From assembly GCF_016757755.1 (NCBI RefSeq), contig NZ_CP068437.1, forward strand, positions 5,084,001 through 5,148,000: DNA of 64,000 nucleotides, in the 5' to 3' direction. Position 1 is the stretch's first letter. Every line of letters starts with the position of its first letter. Shown here one piece after another: positions 49,841 through 62,034 of the stretch. A program made the position numbers and the translations under genes. The notes beneath the pieces are model-generated. The model worked only from the letters and a program-made list of their open reading frames with translations, made no database searches and had not been told where the DNA came from. The DNA comes from Shewanella sp. KX20019. Lineage in GTDB: Bacteria > Pseudomonadota > Gammaproteobacteria > Enterobacterales > Shewanellaceae.

Positions 49841-50803
49841 TTAATTAAGCTTTCGCAGACTGATTTCACCGCCAATATAGCTTTTTAATCCCGCTGCTGT
49901 CTCCAGCACTACGGCACCCTGACGATCAATGCCTCTACAAATACCATGAACCTCATCCGCGCCTATGATTAACCTAATCTCTTGACCGTTAAAGAGATCA
50001 GCCTCTCCCCAGCGAGCTTGAAATGGCACTAACCCCTCGTGTTGAAATTTGCATAAGTCTTGCTGCAGTTGCTTCTGTAATAGGGCTAACAAAGCGGTTT
50101 TATTTGGCATACTTTCAAGTGAGCTCAGATCACTCCAGGGTTGATCAATCGATTTTCCTTGCTGTTCGCTCATCGCCATGTTCAAACCAATTCCGATAAC
50201 AAGATTACACTCACTATCGGTCTGGCCACTCATCTCGATCAGCACTCCAGCTAACTTCTTACCAGCCAAGTAGATATCGTTTGGCCACTTAACTCCTATG
50301 TTGGCAACATTTAATTGCTTAAGCACTGACACTATTGAGCATGCAACCACCAAACTGAGCCCCATCGCCTGAGCCATACCCTGTGGGAACTGCCAATACA
50401 TGGAAAAGTAAAGATGACAACCATATGGAGACACCCAAACACGCCCTCTTCTACCTCGGCCTGCGGACTGATATTCGGCAACACAAATATCACCAGAATC
50501 GAGTTCATCGGCATGCTTTAGGATGAAACCATTGGTACTTGTGATCTCATCAAAATAGAAACATCGCTGCTTTATCGCGTTTTTTAGCGTGCTTTCATCA
50601 ACTAAAGAGAGTGGACTGCTTAACTTGTAACCCTTTCCCTTTACACTAAAAATATCAACGCCATACTCTTCCAATCCACTGATATGGTTAGCGACCGCCG
50701 TTCTCGACACTCCAAGTTTTACAGCCAACGCTTCACCCGACACAAAACACCCATTAGAAAGTTCCGCTAAGATGCTGCGTTTACGATTCCATTGCTCTGC
50801 CAT
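49841..50803 (-). CDS. birA: Biotin-protein ligase and biotin operon repressor BirA
   Basis: 320 residues; attaches biotin to the acetyl-CoA carboxylase carrier protein and, as the biotinyl-AMP-bound dimer, represses biotin synthesis genes. The N-terminal winged helix (SGEALAVKLGVSRTAVANH, 22-40) shows it is the bifunctional form. The catalytic loop is GRGRRGR at 115-121 and KWPND at 172-176. It lies one base after murB, so the two are co-transcribed. Confidence 0.96.
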   Translation of the reverse strand: MAEQWNRKRSILAELSNGCFVSGEALAVKLGVSRTAVANHISGLEEYGVDIFSVKGKGYKLSSPLSLVDESTLKNAIKQRCFYFDEITSTNGFILKHADELDSGDICVAEYQSAGRGRRGRVWVSPYGCHLYFSMYWQFPQGMAQAMGLSLVVACSIVSVLKQLNVANIGVKWPNDIYLAGKKLAGVLIEMSGQTDSECNLVIGIGLNMAMSEQQGKSIDQPWSDLSSLESMPNKTALLALLQKQLQQDLCKFQHEGLVPFQARWGEADLFNGQEIRLIIGADEVHGICRGIDRQGAVVLETAAGLKSYIGGEISLRKLN

Positions 50804-50804
50804 A

Positions 50805-51857
50805 CTATAAACTCCTTTCTCCAGTCGCGGCGATTATTCTAGGTTCAACTTCTAACTTCACACCAAATAGCGCTTCAACGCAATTAACAATATGCTTCGC
50901 CAACGCTAAGATATCATCACTAGTCGCATCATCTCTGTTTATTAATACCAGAGCTTGATTTTGGTGAACAGCCGCACCGCCAATTTGATACCCTTTTAAG
51001 CCTGCAGCCTCGATTAACCAACCGGCAGCGATTTTTGTATGAACCATCCCTTGTGGATATCCTACAATACCTGGGAACTTATCAACTAGAACACTAAATT
51101 GTTCGTTAGTAATCACCGGATTTTTAAAGAAACTACCAGCATTCCCCACCTTTTTAGGGTCCGGTAACTTCGCCATTCGTGTTTGGCATATACAGTCGAA
51201 GACTTCTTTCGGTGTCACATCGGTATTTTTCAGTGCTTTAAGAGGCCCGTAATCCAATTTAGGCTGCCATGCTTTAGCAACCTTAAATCCCACTTGAGTG
51301 ATCACAGCTTTACCTAGTAATTGTTGCTTAAATATTGAATCTCGATAAGCAAACTCACAATCTTGTGCATTGAGTCGGATACACTCACCATTAGAGAGGT
51401 CTATGTACTCAACCCACTCACATAGATCATTTAGCTCAACACCGTAAGCACCAATATTTTGAATCGGTGCGGCGCCTACCTTACCCGGTATAAGCGCAAG
51501 GTTTTCGAATCCTGCGATACCTTGTTCTAAGCAAAAGCAAATCAATTCATGCCAATCTTCACCGGCTGCGACCGATAGAAGGTAATAACCTTCAATGGTA
51601 GTCACTTCAACTCCTCTCGTGTTGACCAGCACCACAGTGCCCTCGAAATCATCACAAAAAATGACATTGCTACCGCCACCAAGGACCAGCATAGGCTCTT
51701 TCGCTTGGTAAAGTGCTAAGCAGCAGGAGATTAACTGCTCAGTAGTTTTAACAACAATAAGCTCTCGGCAAGTATGTTCAAGGCCAAAGGAATTATGCGA
51801 TTTTAGGGAGACGGAATGAGTCACGGAGGCAGTCTTTTTATCGGAGGAAAGGAGCAT
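50805..51857 (-). CDS. murB: UDP-N-acetylenolpyruvoylglucosamine reductase MurB
   Basis: About 350 residues; the FAD enzyme that completes UDP-MurNAc for peptidoglycan. The FAD-binding segment VLGGGSNVIF lies near 60-69, GNAGSFFKNP carries the catalytic serine, and the C-terminal region VHQNQALVLIN is typical of the type I form. The start is uncertain. GTG at 51878 has AGGTAGGGG before it, ATG at 51857 is used here, and GTG at 51824 would give a protein closest in length to E. coli (MTHSVSLKSHNSFG). Confidence 0.92.
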   Translation of the reverse strand: MLLSSDKKTASVTHSVSLKSHNSFGLEHTCRELIVVKTTEQLISCCLALYQAKEPMLVLGGGSNVIFCDDFEGTVVLVNTRGVEVTTIEGYYLLSVAAGEDWHELICFCLEQGIAGFENLALIPGKVGAAPIQNIGAYGVELNDLCEWVEYIDLSNGECIRLNAQDCEFAYRDSIFKQQLLGKAVITQVGFKVAKAWQPKLDYGPLKALKNTDVTPKEVFDCICQTRMAKLPDPKKVGNAGSFFKNPVITNEQFSVLVDKFPGIVGYPQGMVHTKIAAGWLIEAAGLKGYQIGGAAVHQNQALVLINRDDATSDDILALAKHIVNCVEALFGVKLEVEPRIIAATGERSL

Positions 51858-51940
51858 TGTAACGTAAACGGGTAGCACTCAGAAGCCCCTACCTCTCAAG
51901 TTAAATTCTTCCAATGAGAGATAGGACTGACGCATTGCCA

Positions 51941-53515
51941 TTAGTTATTACGATTTATCGTTTTCTCCCAAAACTGTCGAGACAAAAAGCTTGTCTTATT
52001 CGCTAATCGATTCATTTGATCGCATTTTATCTGTGCCTCTTCGGTGCGTTGCAAGTTAACATTAGACAGGTCATTGATAGTCACAATCGATTGACTAATA
52101 TCAGCAGCTACCGAAGTTTGTTGACTCATTGCTGCAGCATTTAACTCTGACATCTCATGGATCCGCCCTATAGAGTCACGTAATTTGTCAAACGCGCTAT
52201 CTGCATCCCCAGCTAACGCCACGGAAAGATCCGCTTTCCTTTGTCCGGCATCCATCGCATTTGCAGCGATTTGAGTACTCTTTTGGAACTTGGTAACGAT
52301 GCTACTAATTTGCGCTGTTGATTCACTGGTGCGTATAGAGAGCTGTCGAACCTCATCAGCCACAACGGCAAATCCGCGACCGGACTCACCAGCTCGTGCG
52401 GCTTCAATCGCTGCATTTAACGCCAATAAGTTAGTTTGCTCTGCGATCCCCTTAATTTCACTTAAAACGGAGGCTATAGCATGGCTATCTTGCTCTATAG
52501 AATCGACAACAGTAGAAAAATGCACGACTTCCTTGCGAAGTTCACCAATTGAAGTCACGACTTTTAATAGATGGTCATGGCCTAACTCTGCAGATTCAAG
52601 GCTGGTGTTAATCTCTTGTGCAGCCTGTTGAGTATTGTCATTTACCTCTGCAAAACTTGCACTCATCTCCTCCATGGCCGCTGCAACCTGATTAGTCTGA
52701 AGACTCTGGCTATCAGCACGATCGTGTGTTTCAACAATTGTTTGCATCAACGACTCACTTTCGGTGCTTATCGACGATGCAGAATCAGCCATCCTGCCAA
52801 CAACCCCACCGGTTTCGGTGATCAAGTAATTAAGTGCCAGATCCAGTTTACCGATTTCATCTTGGCGTCCACAAAAAATGCTGCGTGCGATCGGGTCATC
52901 CATTATTTCAGTGGATTTATCCACAAGGTTTCGCAACGGCTTAGTCAAAGCGTAAATACCAAAACCACCAATCAAAGTCCCCAGAACAGCGACAACCACA
53001 GTTGGTAATATTATGGTCGCGAACGCACAGGTTATTGCAGTCAAAGCGCACCATATACTCAACCTAGCCACAAACCCGACTAATGGCATTTCAAGTTCTG
53101 CAACATTAGGACTTTGATTCAGTTTTGTGTATATCTTTTCTGCTGACGCAATTTGTTCAGTAGTCGGTTTTCGTCTGATAGATTGGAATTCGTGCAACTG
53201 CCCTTTTTCAAATACTGGCGAAATGTACGCATTAGTCCAGTAATATTTACCTGTTATGGTCCGGTTTTTTACCAGCCCCATCCAAGTCTTACCGGCATTA
53301 ACACGTTGCCAAAGCGATTGAAAAACCGCCGCTGGCATATCTGGATGTCGAACAATATTATGCGGCTTGCCTCGTAGCTCACTTGCCTCACACTCTGACA
53401 TGCTAGCAAAGACTTCATTAGCATATTTTATATTGCCTTTTAGGTCTGTAGTCGATAACAAAATGCAATCTTTGGTCATCGGTTGTTCAATATTAGATTC
53501 GGACTGCTGGCGCAT
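51941..53515 (-). CDS. Aer-like methyl-accepting chemotaxis receptor with PAS domain
   Basis: 524 residues. A cytoplasmic N-terminal PAS domain (about 14-115) with HNIVRHPDMP at 52-61 and WTNAYISPV near 93-101 resembles the FAD-binding PAS of Aer energy sensors. Two closely spaced hydrophobic helices (about 146-190) have no periplasmic domain. A HAMP-like linker and a long coiled-coil signalling domain follow, with the tip IAEQTNLLALNAAIEAARAG. The start at 53515 has AAGGAAGG 8 nt upstream. It most likely reports redox or energy state to CheA. A perfect FNR-type box lies upstream, which supports a redox role. FAD binding is inferred. Confidence 0.9.
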   Translation of the reverse strand: MRQQSESNIEQPMTKDCILLSTTDLKGNIKYANEVFASMSECEASELRGKPHNIVRHPDMPAAVFQSLWQRVNAGKTWMGLVKNRTITGKYYWTNAYISPVFEKGQLHEFQSIRRKPTTEQIASAEKIYTKLNQSPNVAELEMPLVGFVARLSIWCALTAITCAFATIILPTVVVAVLGTLIGGFGIYALTKPLRNLVDKSTEIMDDPIARSIFCGRQDEIGKLDLALNYLITETGGVVGRMADSASSISTESESLMQTIVETHDRADSQSLQTNQVAAAMEEMSASFAEVNDNTQQAAQEINTSLESAELGHDHLLKVVTSIGELRKEVVHFSTVVDSIEQDSHAIASVLSEIKGIAEQTNLLALNAAIEAARAGESGRGFAVVADEVRQLSIRTSESTAQISSIVTKFQKSTQIAANAMDAGQRKADLSVALAGDADSAFDKLRDSIGRIHEMSELNAAAMSQQTSVAADISQSIVTINDLSNVNLQRTEEAQIKCDQMNRLANKTSFLSRQFWEKTINRNN

Positions 53516-53573
53516 TGCGATACCTTCCTTTATTGTTAGGATCGTATATTGACAAAACTAACAATGGGTTAGC

Positions 53574-53587
53574 TTGATTTAAATCAA
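53574..53587. promoter_or_regulatory. FNR/EtrA-type box upstream of the chemoreceptor
   Basis: TTGATTTAAATCAA matches the FNR consensus TTGAT-N4-ATCAA in every defined base. Its centre is 65 bp before the receptor ATG. A CAATAT at 53546-53551 would be the -10 if the box is centred at -41.5, the usual activating position. EtrA is the Shewanella FNR homologue. Confidence 0.7.
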
Positions 53588-53861
53588 ATAAGTCACATCG
53601 CAGATCAGAGCTACATCTCAAATAGATAAATAATTAGACGTTGATTTGTACATTAAAAGCACTACAAACACCGATTGGAAACTGATAAATAGGATAAAAA
53701 TAGTATTTTCTCTGTCTATTTTCGTCGATTCAATCAACTTCAGTTAGATATGGCAGTAAAAATACCCTAGACCCTAGGTTTATAATGTTGTCCTCTACAT
53801 AATTAAAACCACCTTGCTAAAAACCCGAATAAAATGCTCAGGCACTTTTAAAATTCGCCAC
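53588..53861. other. Intergenic region between the chemoreceptor and the tRNA-Asp-like repeats
   Basis: About 270 bp of AT-rich DNA with no gene, tRNA or clear repeat. It lies between the FNR box of the minus-strand chemoreceptor and the last terminator of the tRNA-Asp group. Confidence 0.4.
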
Positions 53862-53889
53862 AAAAAATCCCCTACACTGCCGTAGAGGC
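53862..53889 (-). terminator. Terminator after tRNA-Asp-like element 1
   Basis: On the minus strand GCCTCTACGG pairs with GTAGGGGAT-side bases and is followed by six U. It is the most distal of three similar hairpins, each 14-15 bp downstream of a tRNA or tRNA-like element. Confidence 0.8.
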
Positions 53890-53903
53890 TTTCGTCTTTG
53901 TGT

Positions 53904-54000
53904 TGGCGGAGTAGACGGGACTCGAACCCGTGTGCCTTCGGCACGCGAGACAGGCCACTTTCCGCTTAATAAAGAAGCTAACCAACTGAACTACGGCTCC
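53904..54000 (-). pseudogene. Aberrant tRNA-Asp-like element 1 (97 nt)
   Basis: It keeps the 5' stretch GTAGTTCAGTTGGTTAG, the core GGCCTGTC, the T-arm CGGGTTCGAGTCCCG and the CCA end of tRNA-Asp. It is 20 nt longer and carries an unrelated block (CTTCTTTATTAAGCGGAAAG) where the D-stem and anticodon stem should close, plus a GTGCC-GAA-GGCAC hairpin in the variable region. The acceptor pairs at only five of seven positions. It is 162 bp from element 2. It cannot fold as a normal tRNA-Asp, and whether it makes a stable RNA is unknown. Confidence 0.7.
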
Positions 54001-54023
54001 TTTAGCTTTATCTTATCCAAACG

Positions 54024-54053
54024 AAAAAAGCCCCTACATTGCTGTAGAGGCTT
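54024..54053 (-). terminator. Terminator after tRNA-Asp-like element 2
   Basis: On the minus strand GCCTCTAC pairs with GTAGGGGC (one G-U) across AGCAAT, followed by six U. Confidence 0.85.
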
Positions 54054-54065
54054 TCGTCTTTGTGT

Positions 54066-54162
54066 TGGCGGAGTGGACGGGACTCGAACCCGTGTGCCTT
54101 CGGCACGCGAGACAGGCCGCTTTCCGTTTAATAAAGAAGCTAACCAACTGAACTACGGCTCC
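54066..54162 (-). pseudogene. Aberrant tRNA-Asp-like element 2 (97 nt)
   Basis: Differs from element 1 at only a few bases, including GCGG against GTGG before the CCTGTC core and CCACTCC against CTACTCC at the 3' acceptor. It has the same 5' GGAGCCG, inserted AT-rich block, variable-region hairpin, intact T-arm and CCA. The 3' 27 nt are identical to the functional tRNA-Asp next to it. The unit including its terminator repeats with a period of 162 bp. Confidence 0.7.
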
Positions 54163-54185
54163 TTTAGCTTTATCTTATCCAAACG

Positions 54186-54213
54186 AAAAAAACCCCTACA
54201 TTTCTGCAGAGGC
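54186..54213 (-). terminator. Terminator after tRNA-Asp
   Basis: CCTCTGC pairs with GTAGGGG on the minus strand (two G-U pairs) and is followed by a U run. It lies 14 bp after tRNA-Asp and is the first of the three terminators an rrn transcript would meet. Confidence 0.8.
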
Positions 54214-54227
54214 TTTCGTCTTTGTGT

Positions 54228-54304
54228 TGGCGGAGTGGACGGGACTCGAACCCGCGACCCCCGGCGTGACAGGCCGGTATTCTAACCAACTGAACTACCA
54301 CTCC
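54228..54304 (-). tRNA. tRNA-Asp (anticodon GTC)
   Basis: 77 nt with CCA; acceptor GGAGTGG / CCACTCC, anticodon stem CCGGC / GCCGG and loop CTGTCAC. It lies 102 bp after the 5S of operon 2 on the same strand, so it is the distal tRNA of that operon, as tRNA-Asp is in some E. coli rrn operons. Confidence 0.96.
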
Positions 54305-54406
54305 TTTAGCAAATTGCCGAAGCATTTCACTAAATTCTTTATAGTCTCTGATATGTCACTATCAGTAGACTTTGACTTCACTTTCTAGAAAGTGGAAATC
54401 AAATTA

Positions 54407-54526
54407 GGCGCCTGGAAATGACCTACTCTCACATGGGGAAACCCCACACTACCATCGGCGATACTGTGTTTCACTTCTGAGTTCGGAATGGGATCAGGTG
54501 GGACCACAGCTCTATGGTTTCCAGAC
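54407..54526 (-). rRNA. 5S ribosomal RNA (operon 2)
   Basis: 120 nt, identical by eye to the copy at 891-1010 and with the same flanks towards 23S. It is followed by tRNA-Asp rather than directly by a terminator. Confidence 0.95.
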
Positions 54527-54696
54527 AAATTTGGTTATTACTTTCAGCTTTTAAAAAGCTAAAGGTAAAAAGTTTAGAAAGCTGTTACTCGCTACCGCAA
54601 GTAATATTAAATTATTGAGTCTTACACACACATTAAGTGCTTCTAATTCTGGTTTCTGTCGAAACATCAGTCTCATACAAAACCCATCAGGGTTGT

Positions 54697-57600
<2,904 letters not shown>

Positions 57601-57992
57601 CATACAACCCAAATAAGTCTCTATGAGAAATAATCGTTGCTTCAAGCGGGTAAGCTTAAAACAGTCGTATCGTAACTAATGGTTTCTACTTTCGCCAAAA
57701 TTAGAATTTTTAACTCGTAACCGTTAAGTCACAAGCCAAGACACTTAATGTTTAAGTGTTTAGAACTCAATTTTTAATTTCGCGCTAATCCTATAAATAA
57801 CAATACGATAAATCGTAGCTGCTATCCCTTTCAGATTAACACTATCAGCTTTCCAAATTTTTAAAGAACGGGCTTAAAAAAGCCAAAGATAAAGTTTTCG
57901 TTTATCTTTGGCATCTCTATCCAATGCATGCCTCACTTATCAGCTAGAAAAGTAAGTCTACTAAATCATCAAATGATAATTAGCAAAGTAAA
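57601..57992 (-). other. Spacer between tRNA-Ala and 23S (operon 2)
   Basis: 392 bp without a gene. The part next to 23S matches operon 1 closely, up to a boxA-like GTTCTTTAAAAATTTGG near 57853-57870. The part next to tRNA-Ala contains an A/T-rich inverted repeat CCAAAGATAAA / TTTATCTTTGG at about 57892-57920. Confidence 0.6.
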
Positions 57993-58068
57993 TGGTGGAG
58001 CTATGCGGGATCGAACCGCAGACCTCCTGCGTGCAAGGCAGGCGCTCTCCCAGCTGAGCTATAGCCCC
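57993..58068 (-). tRNA. tRNA-Ala (anticodon TGC)
   Basis: 76 nt with CCA; acceptor GGGGCTA / TAGCTCC with one G-U, anticodon loop CTTGCAC. Second tRNA of the operon 2 spacer, 64 bp after tRNA-Ile. Confidence 0.97.
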
Positions 58069-58132
58069 ATTTACATGCAGTCAAACAAAATACGTTAATA
58101 CAAAATCTTCATTTAGGAGAAACAAAAGATTT

Positions 58133-58209
<77 letters not shown>

Positions 58210-58298
58210 AACGTATATTGCTCTTTCTTTATAACAAGCATATCTGTGTGAACACTCAAACGTATTTGCATACTTCAGATGTGAGTTAGTCGTATAGG

Positions 58299-59841
<1,543 letters not shown>

Positions 59842-60051
59842 AAGTTTTTTGCTTTACTCGGTTAAGAGCAAAGCGGCTCAATGAATTATACTGTTTTTCA
59901 AATATCCGAAGATATTCGAAGTTTACATATTGCTATGGTCACTCAGTGGTTCATTGAGTTAATATTTTTGATTGCCGACATTCCGAAGAACAGAAGGCAA
60001 TTTCGAATAACTCAACACCTGTGAGTGCCCACACAGATTTGCTTGTCATAT

Positions 60052-60063
60052 TGTTAAAGAGCG
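60052..60063 (-). promoter_or_regulatory. rrn leader boxA (operon 2)
   Basis: Minus-strand CGCTCTTTAACA, the same as in operon 1, about 210 nt before 16S. Confidence 0.75.
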
Positions 60064-60120
60064 TGACATCAATCTTTCAGATGTCGCCGAAGACGCTAGG
60101 TCGTTGGCTTGAGGAGGCGT

Positions 60121-60148
60121 ATTCTACACTCTCCAGTGTCGGCGTCAA
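60121..60148 (-). promoter_or_regulatory. rrn P2 promoter (operon 2)
   Basis: TTGACG, 16 bp, TAGAAT on the minus strand, identical to operon 1 in both hexamers and spacer. Confidence 0.8.
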
Positions 60149-60324
60149 GAGCTTATTTTAAGAAGTTTTTCAAGCGATGATTTCTTAATCAGAAGTCATA
60201 ACCCGAAGCCCTTAAAGCGCTTGTCACCTGAATCAAATCTCCGAAGAAGTTTAACTCTCTAACACTGCTGCAAGTCCCGTACAACCTAAGCTGTTGGCCT
60301 GCTGTGCCGTGTCAGTGGGTGCGA

Positions 60325-60352
60325 ATTATAGGGAATTCCTGAGCAAGCGCAA
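60325..60352 (-). promoter_or_regulatory. rrn P1 promoter (operon 2)
   Basis: TTGCGC, 16 bp, TATAAT on the minus strand. Upstream on the minus strand is an A/T tract (CATTTTCTTTTAAAAAAG) of the UP-element type, which operon 1 lacks in that form. Sequence identity between the operons ends near here. Confidence 0.75.
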
Positions 60353-60582
60353 GGGCTTTTTTAAAAGAAAATGATCGCTTGCCGATCTTTTCACCAAGAC
60401 GTCCATTTATGTGTATAAATCGTGCTTTTTATGATGATAATTGCGCCTATAAAGGAGAAGAATGTAGATAAAGTTCATTTTTTCAGCAACACACTAGTGT
60501 ATTGGTTAATAATTCATTACCATAAGCAAGTTATTAACAGTAAGTTATCGATTCATTCATTTACACTTCAGAGACTATATAT
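60353..60582. promoter_or_regulatory. Divergent region between rrn operon 2 and the RRM gene
   Basis: 230 bp. TATAAA at 60414-60419 is a candidate plus-strand -10 for the RRM gene with a poor -35, which would leave an unusually long leader of about 155 nt. An AGGAG followed by ATG-TAG at 60453-60466 is a minimal reading frame within that leader; no function is evident. Confidence 0.4.
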
Positions 60583-61041
60583 ATGCAGAAGTCATTCTTT
60601 ATCGTTTTAGCCGTTGCCATTATTGGTGCATTAGCTATTTTTCAGATCGCTCCAGATCTAAACGCTGCCATTGCTTTCTTTACTGGCGCTATCATCGCAA
60701 GCGTTATCTTTTCTATTCAATCTAAATCAGGGACGTCTGCTGCTACCAGTAACGAACCTTACACTGGCCCTACTATGACTTTATATGTAGGTAACCTGCC
60801 ATACCGTGTTCATGAAGGTGAAGTGAAAGCTTTATTTGGTGAGTATGGTCCGGTCAACTCTGTTCGCTTAGTCCGAGATCGTAAAACAGGTCGCCGTAAA
60901 GGCTTCGGTTTTATCGAGATGTCAGAAGCTGGCGCTAAGAAAGCTATGTCTAAGTTAAACGAATATGATTTTCAAGAAAGAACACTAAAAGTTCGTGAAG
61001 CTAAATCTCAAGATTCAGATAAAGCAGAAAGCCAGGCATAG
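60583..61041 (+). CDS. Membrane-anchored RRM RNA-binding protein
   Basis: 152 residues. Two hydrophobic helices at about 4-21 and 27-45 separated by a short polar turn, a serine/threonine-rich linker, then one RNA recognition motif at 66-140. RNP2 is LYVGNL (67-72) and RNP1 RKGFGFIEM (105-113), with the aromatic residues needed to stack on RNA. A charged tail follows. The RRM should face the cytoplasm if both termini are inside. RRM proteins of this size occur in proteobacteria and cyanobacteria, but their targets are mostly unknown. It ends one base before the convergent murI stop. The ribosome-binding site is weak (CAGAGA). Confidence 0.88.
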   Translation: MQKSFFIVLAVAIIGALAIFQIAPDLNAAIAFFTGAIIASVIFSIQSKSGTSAATSNEPYTGPTMTLYVGNLPYRVHEGEVKALFGEYGPVNSVRLVRDRKTGRRKGFGFIEMSEAGAKKAMSKLNEYDFQERTLKVREAKSQDSDKAESQA

Positions 61042-61042
61042 C

Positions 61043-61849
61043 CTAGCTAAGGCGTGTTGAGGAGCGAGGTTCGACTTTAGTGAACCCCTCTTCAACTAAC
61101 CTTGATCTCAGCCCCAGCGCAATATCGTCCGCTGTATACACCGCTCTGTAATCCGTATCCCTATTACCCTTTGATTTACTAGCCCTTACATCTACTAGTA
61201 AATACGCGACCCGATCTGCTACCGCTTTACCCGAATCTAGCAAAGCAATGTGATTACCCAACACCTGTCTAATTTCCGGCGCCAGTATTGGAAAGTGAGT
61301 ACAGCCTAACACCAAGGTGTCGAGTGCAGACTCTCGGATAGGCCCGAGTAGTAAAGCAAGCTTTGCCATATCGACCCTTGCTCCAGCTAATTTAGCTTCC
61401 GCCAACATGACCAGTTCGGACGAACCGAATAGATCAACTCTGCACTCCTCAGCAAATGCTTCAATTAGCTCCTTAGTATAAGGACGTTTAATCGTACCTG
61501 GCGTAGCAAGCAATCCGATATGTCGCTGTTTTGACATTTTTGCAGCTGGTTTAATTGCCGGAACCACGCCAACAATAGGAATAGATAACTGTTTCCTTAG
61601 TATGGGAAGCACTAGGGTACTAGCAGAGTTACATGCAACGACGACTATAGCCGCGTTAATCTGCTTTGCTTGTTCGCAGATAAGCGACACACAGCCAGTG
61701 ATAAGTTCTGACTCTTCTAACTCGCCATAAGGCAGACGCGCATTATCAAATAGGTAGCAGCAGTCATGATCAGGTATCACTTTTCTGATCTCATCCAGAA
61801 TGGATAATCCACCAATTCCAGAGTCAAAAATAAGAATAGGTCCAGACAA
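61043..61849 (-). CDS. murI: Glutamate racemase MurI
   Basis: 268 residues; makes D-glutamate for peptidoglycan. FDSGIGGLS at 8-16 starts the first half-site, the catalytic cysteines are in ACNSAST (Cys73) and GCTHFP (near 183), and NARLPYGE is typical. It starts with TTG, preceded by GGAGA at 8 nt; no in-frame ATG is suitable. As in E. coli it lies just upstream of an rrn operon on the same strand, though the RRM gene is inserted between. Confidence 0.95.
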   Translation of the reverse strand: MSGPILIFDSGIGGLSILDEIRKVIPDHDCCYLFDNARLPYGELEESELITGCVSLICEQAKQINAAIVVVACNSASTLVLPILRKQLSIPIVGVVPAIKPAAKMSKQRHIGLLATPGTIKRPYTKELIEAFAEECRVDLFGSSELVMLAEAKLAGARVDMAKLALLLGPIRESALDTLVLGCTHFPILAPEIRQVLGNHIALLDSGKAVADRVAYLLVDVRASKSKGNRDTDYRAVYTADDIALGLRSRLVEEGFTKVEPRSSTRLS

Positions 61850-61991
61850 ATGCGTTCTCCACTATATATGTAAATGCGTTCATATCACTGCCAAGTAGGG
61901 TCAGTTTCGGCAGAATTGGCTATATTGGTTAGAATTTTCCCACAAGCTTGGCTAAATCGGAAGCGAGAAACTGGACATCCCTGCTATCTAG

Positions 61992-61997
61992 TATAAT
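61992..61997 (+). promoter_or_regulatory. Candidate -10 of trmA
   Basis: TATAAT lies 38 bp before the trmA ATG. The -35 region is weak (AACTGG at 17 bp). It is the only good -10 in the 185 bp between the divergent murI and trmA. Confidence 0.45.
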
Positions 61998-62034
61998 ATT
62001 CCGCCCCTAATTTAATGCTCACGGTGATCAAAAT

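Noticed and set aside
53904..54000. Reading the anticodon of the tRNA-like element as UUA, which would decode the UAA stop codon
   Set aside because: GCTT-CTTTATT-AAGC gives only a 4-bp stem in element 1, and element 2 breaks it with a C-A mismatch. The remaining variable region would be over 30 nt, and the D-stem bases would be used twice.
53932..54285. Plus-strand open frame of 117 codons with an internal repeat (GVDGTRTR...)
   Set aside because: It is the antisense translation of the tRNA-Asp and tRNA-Asp-like repeats; DGTRTRDP-type peptides are a well-known artefact of translated tRNA genes. No ribosome-binding site.
60422..60610. 62-codon frame overlapping the start of the RRM gene
   Set aside because: It overlaps the RRM start in another frame, has no domain and begins at the candidate promoter's -10.
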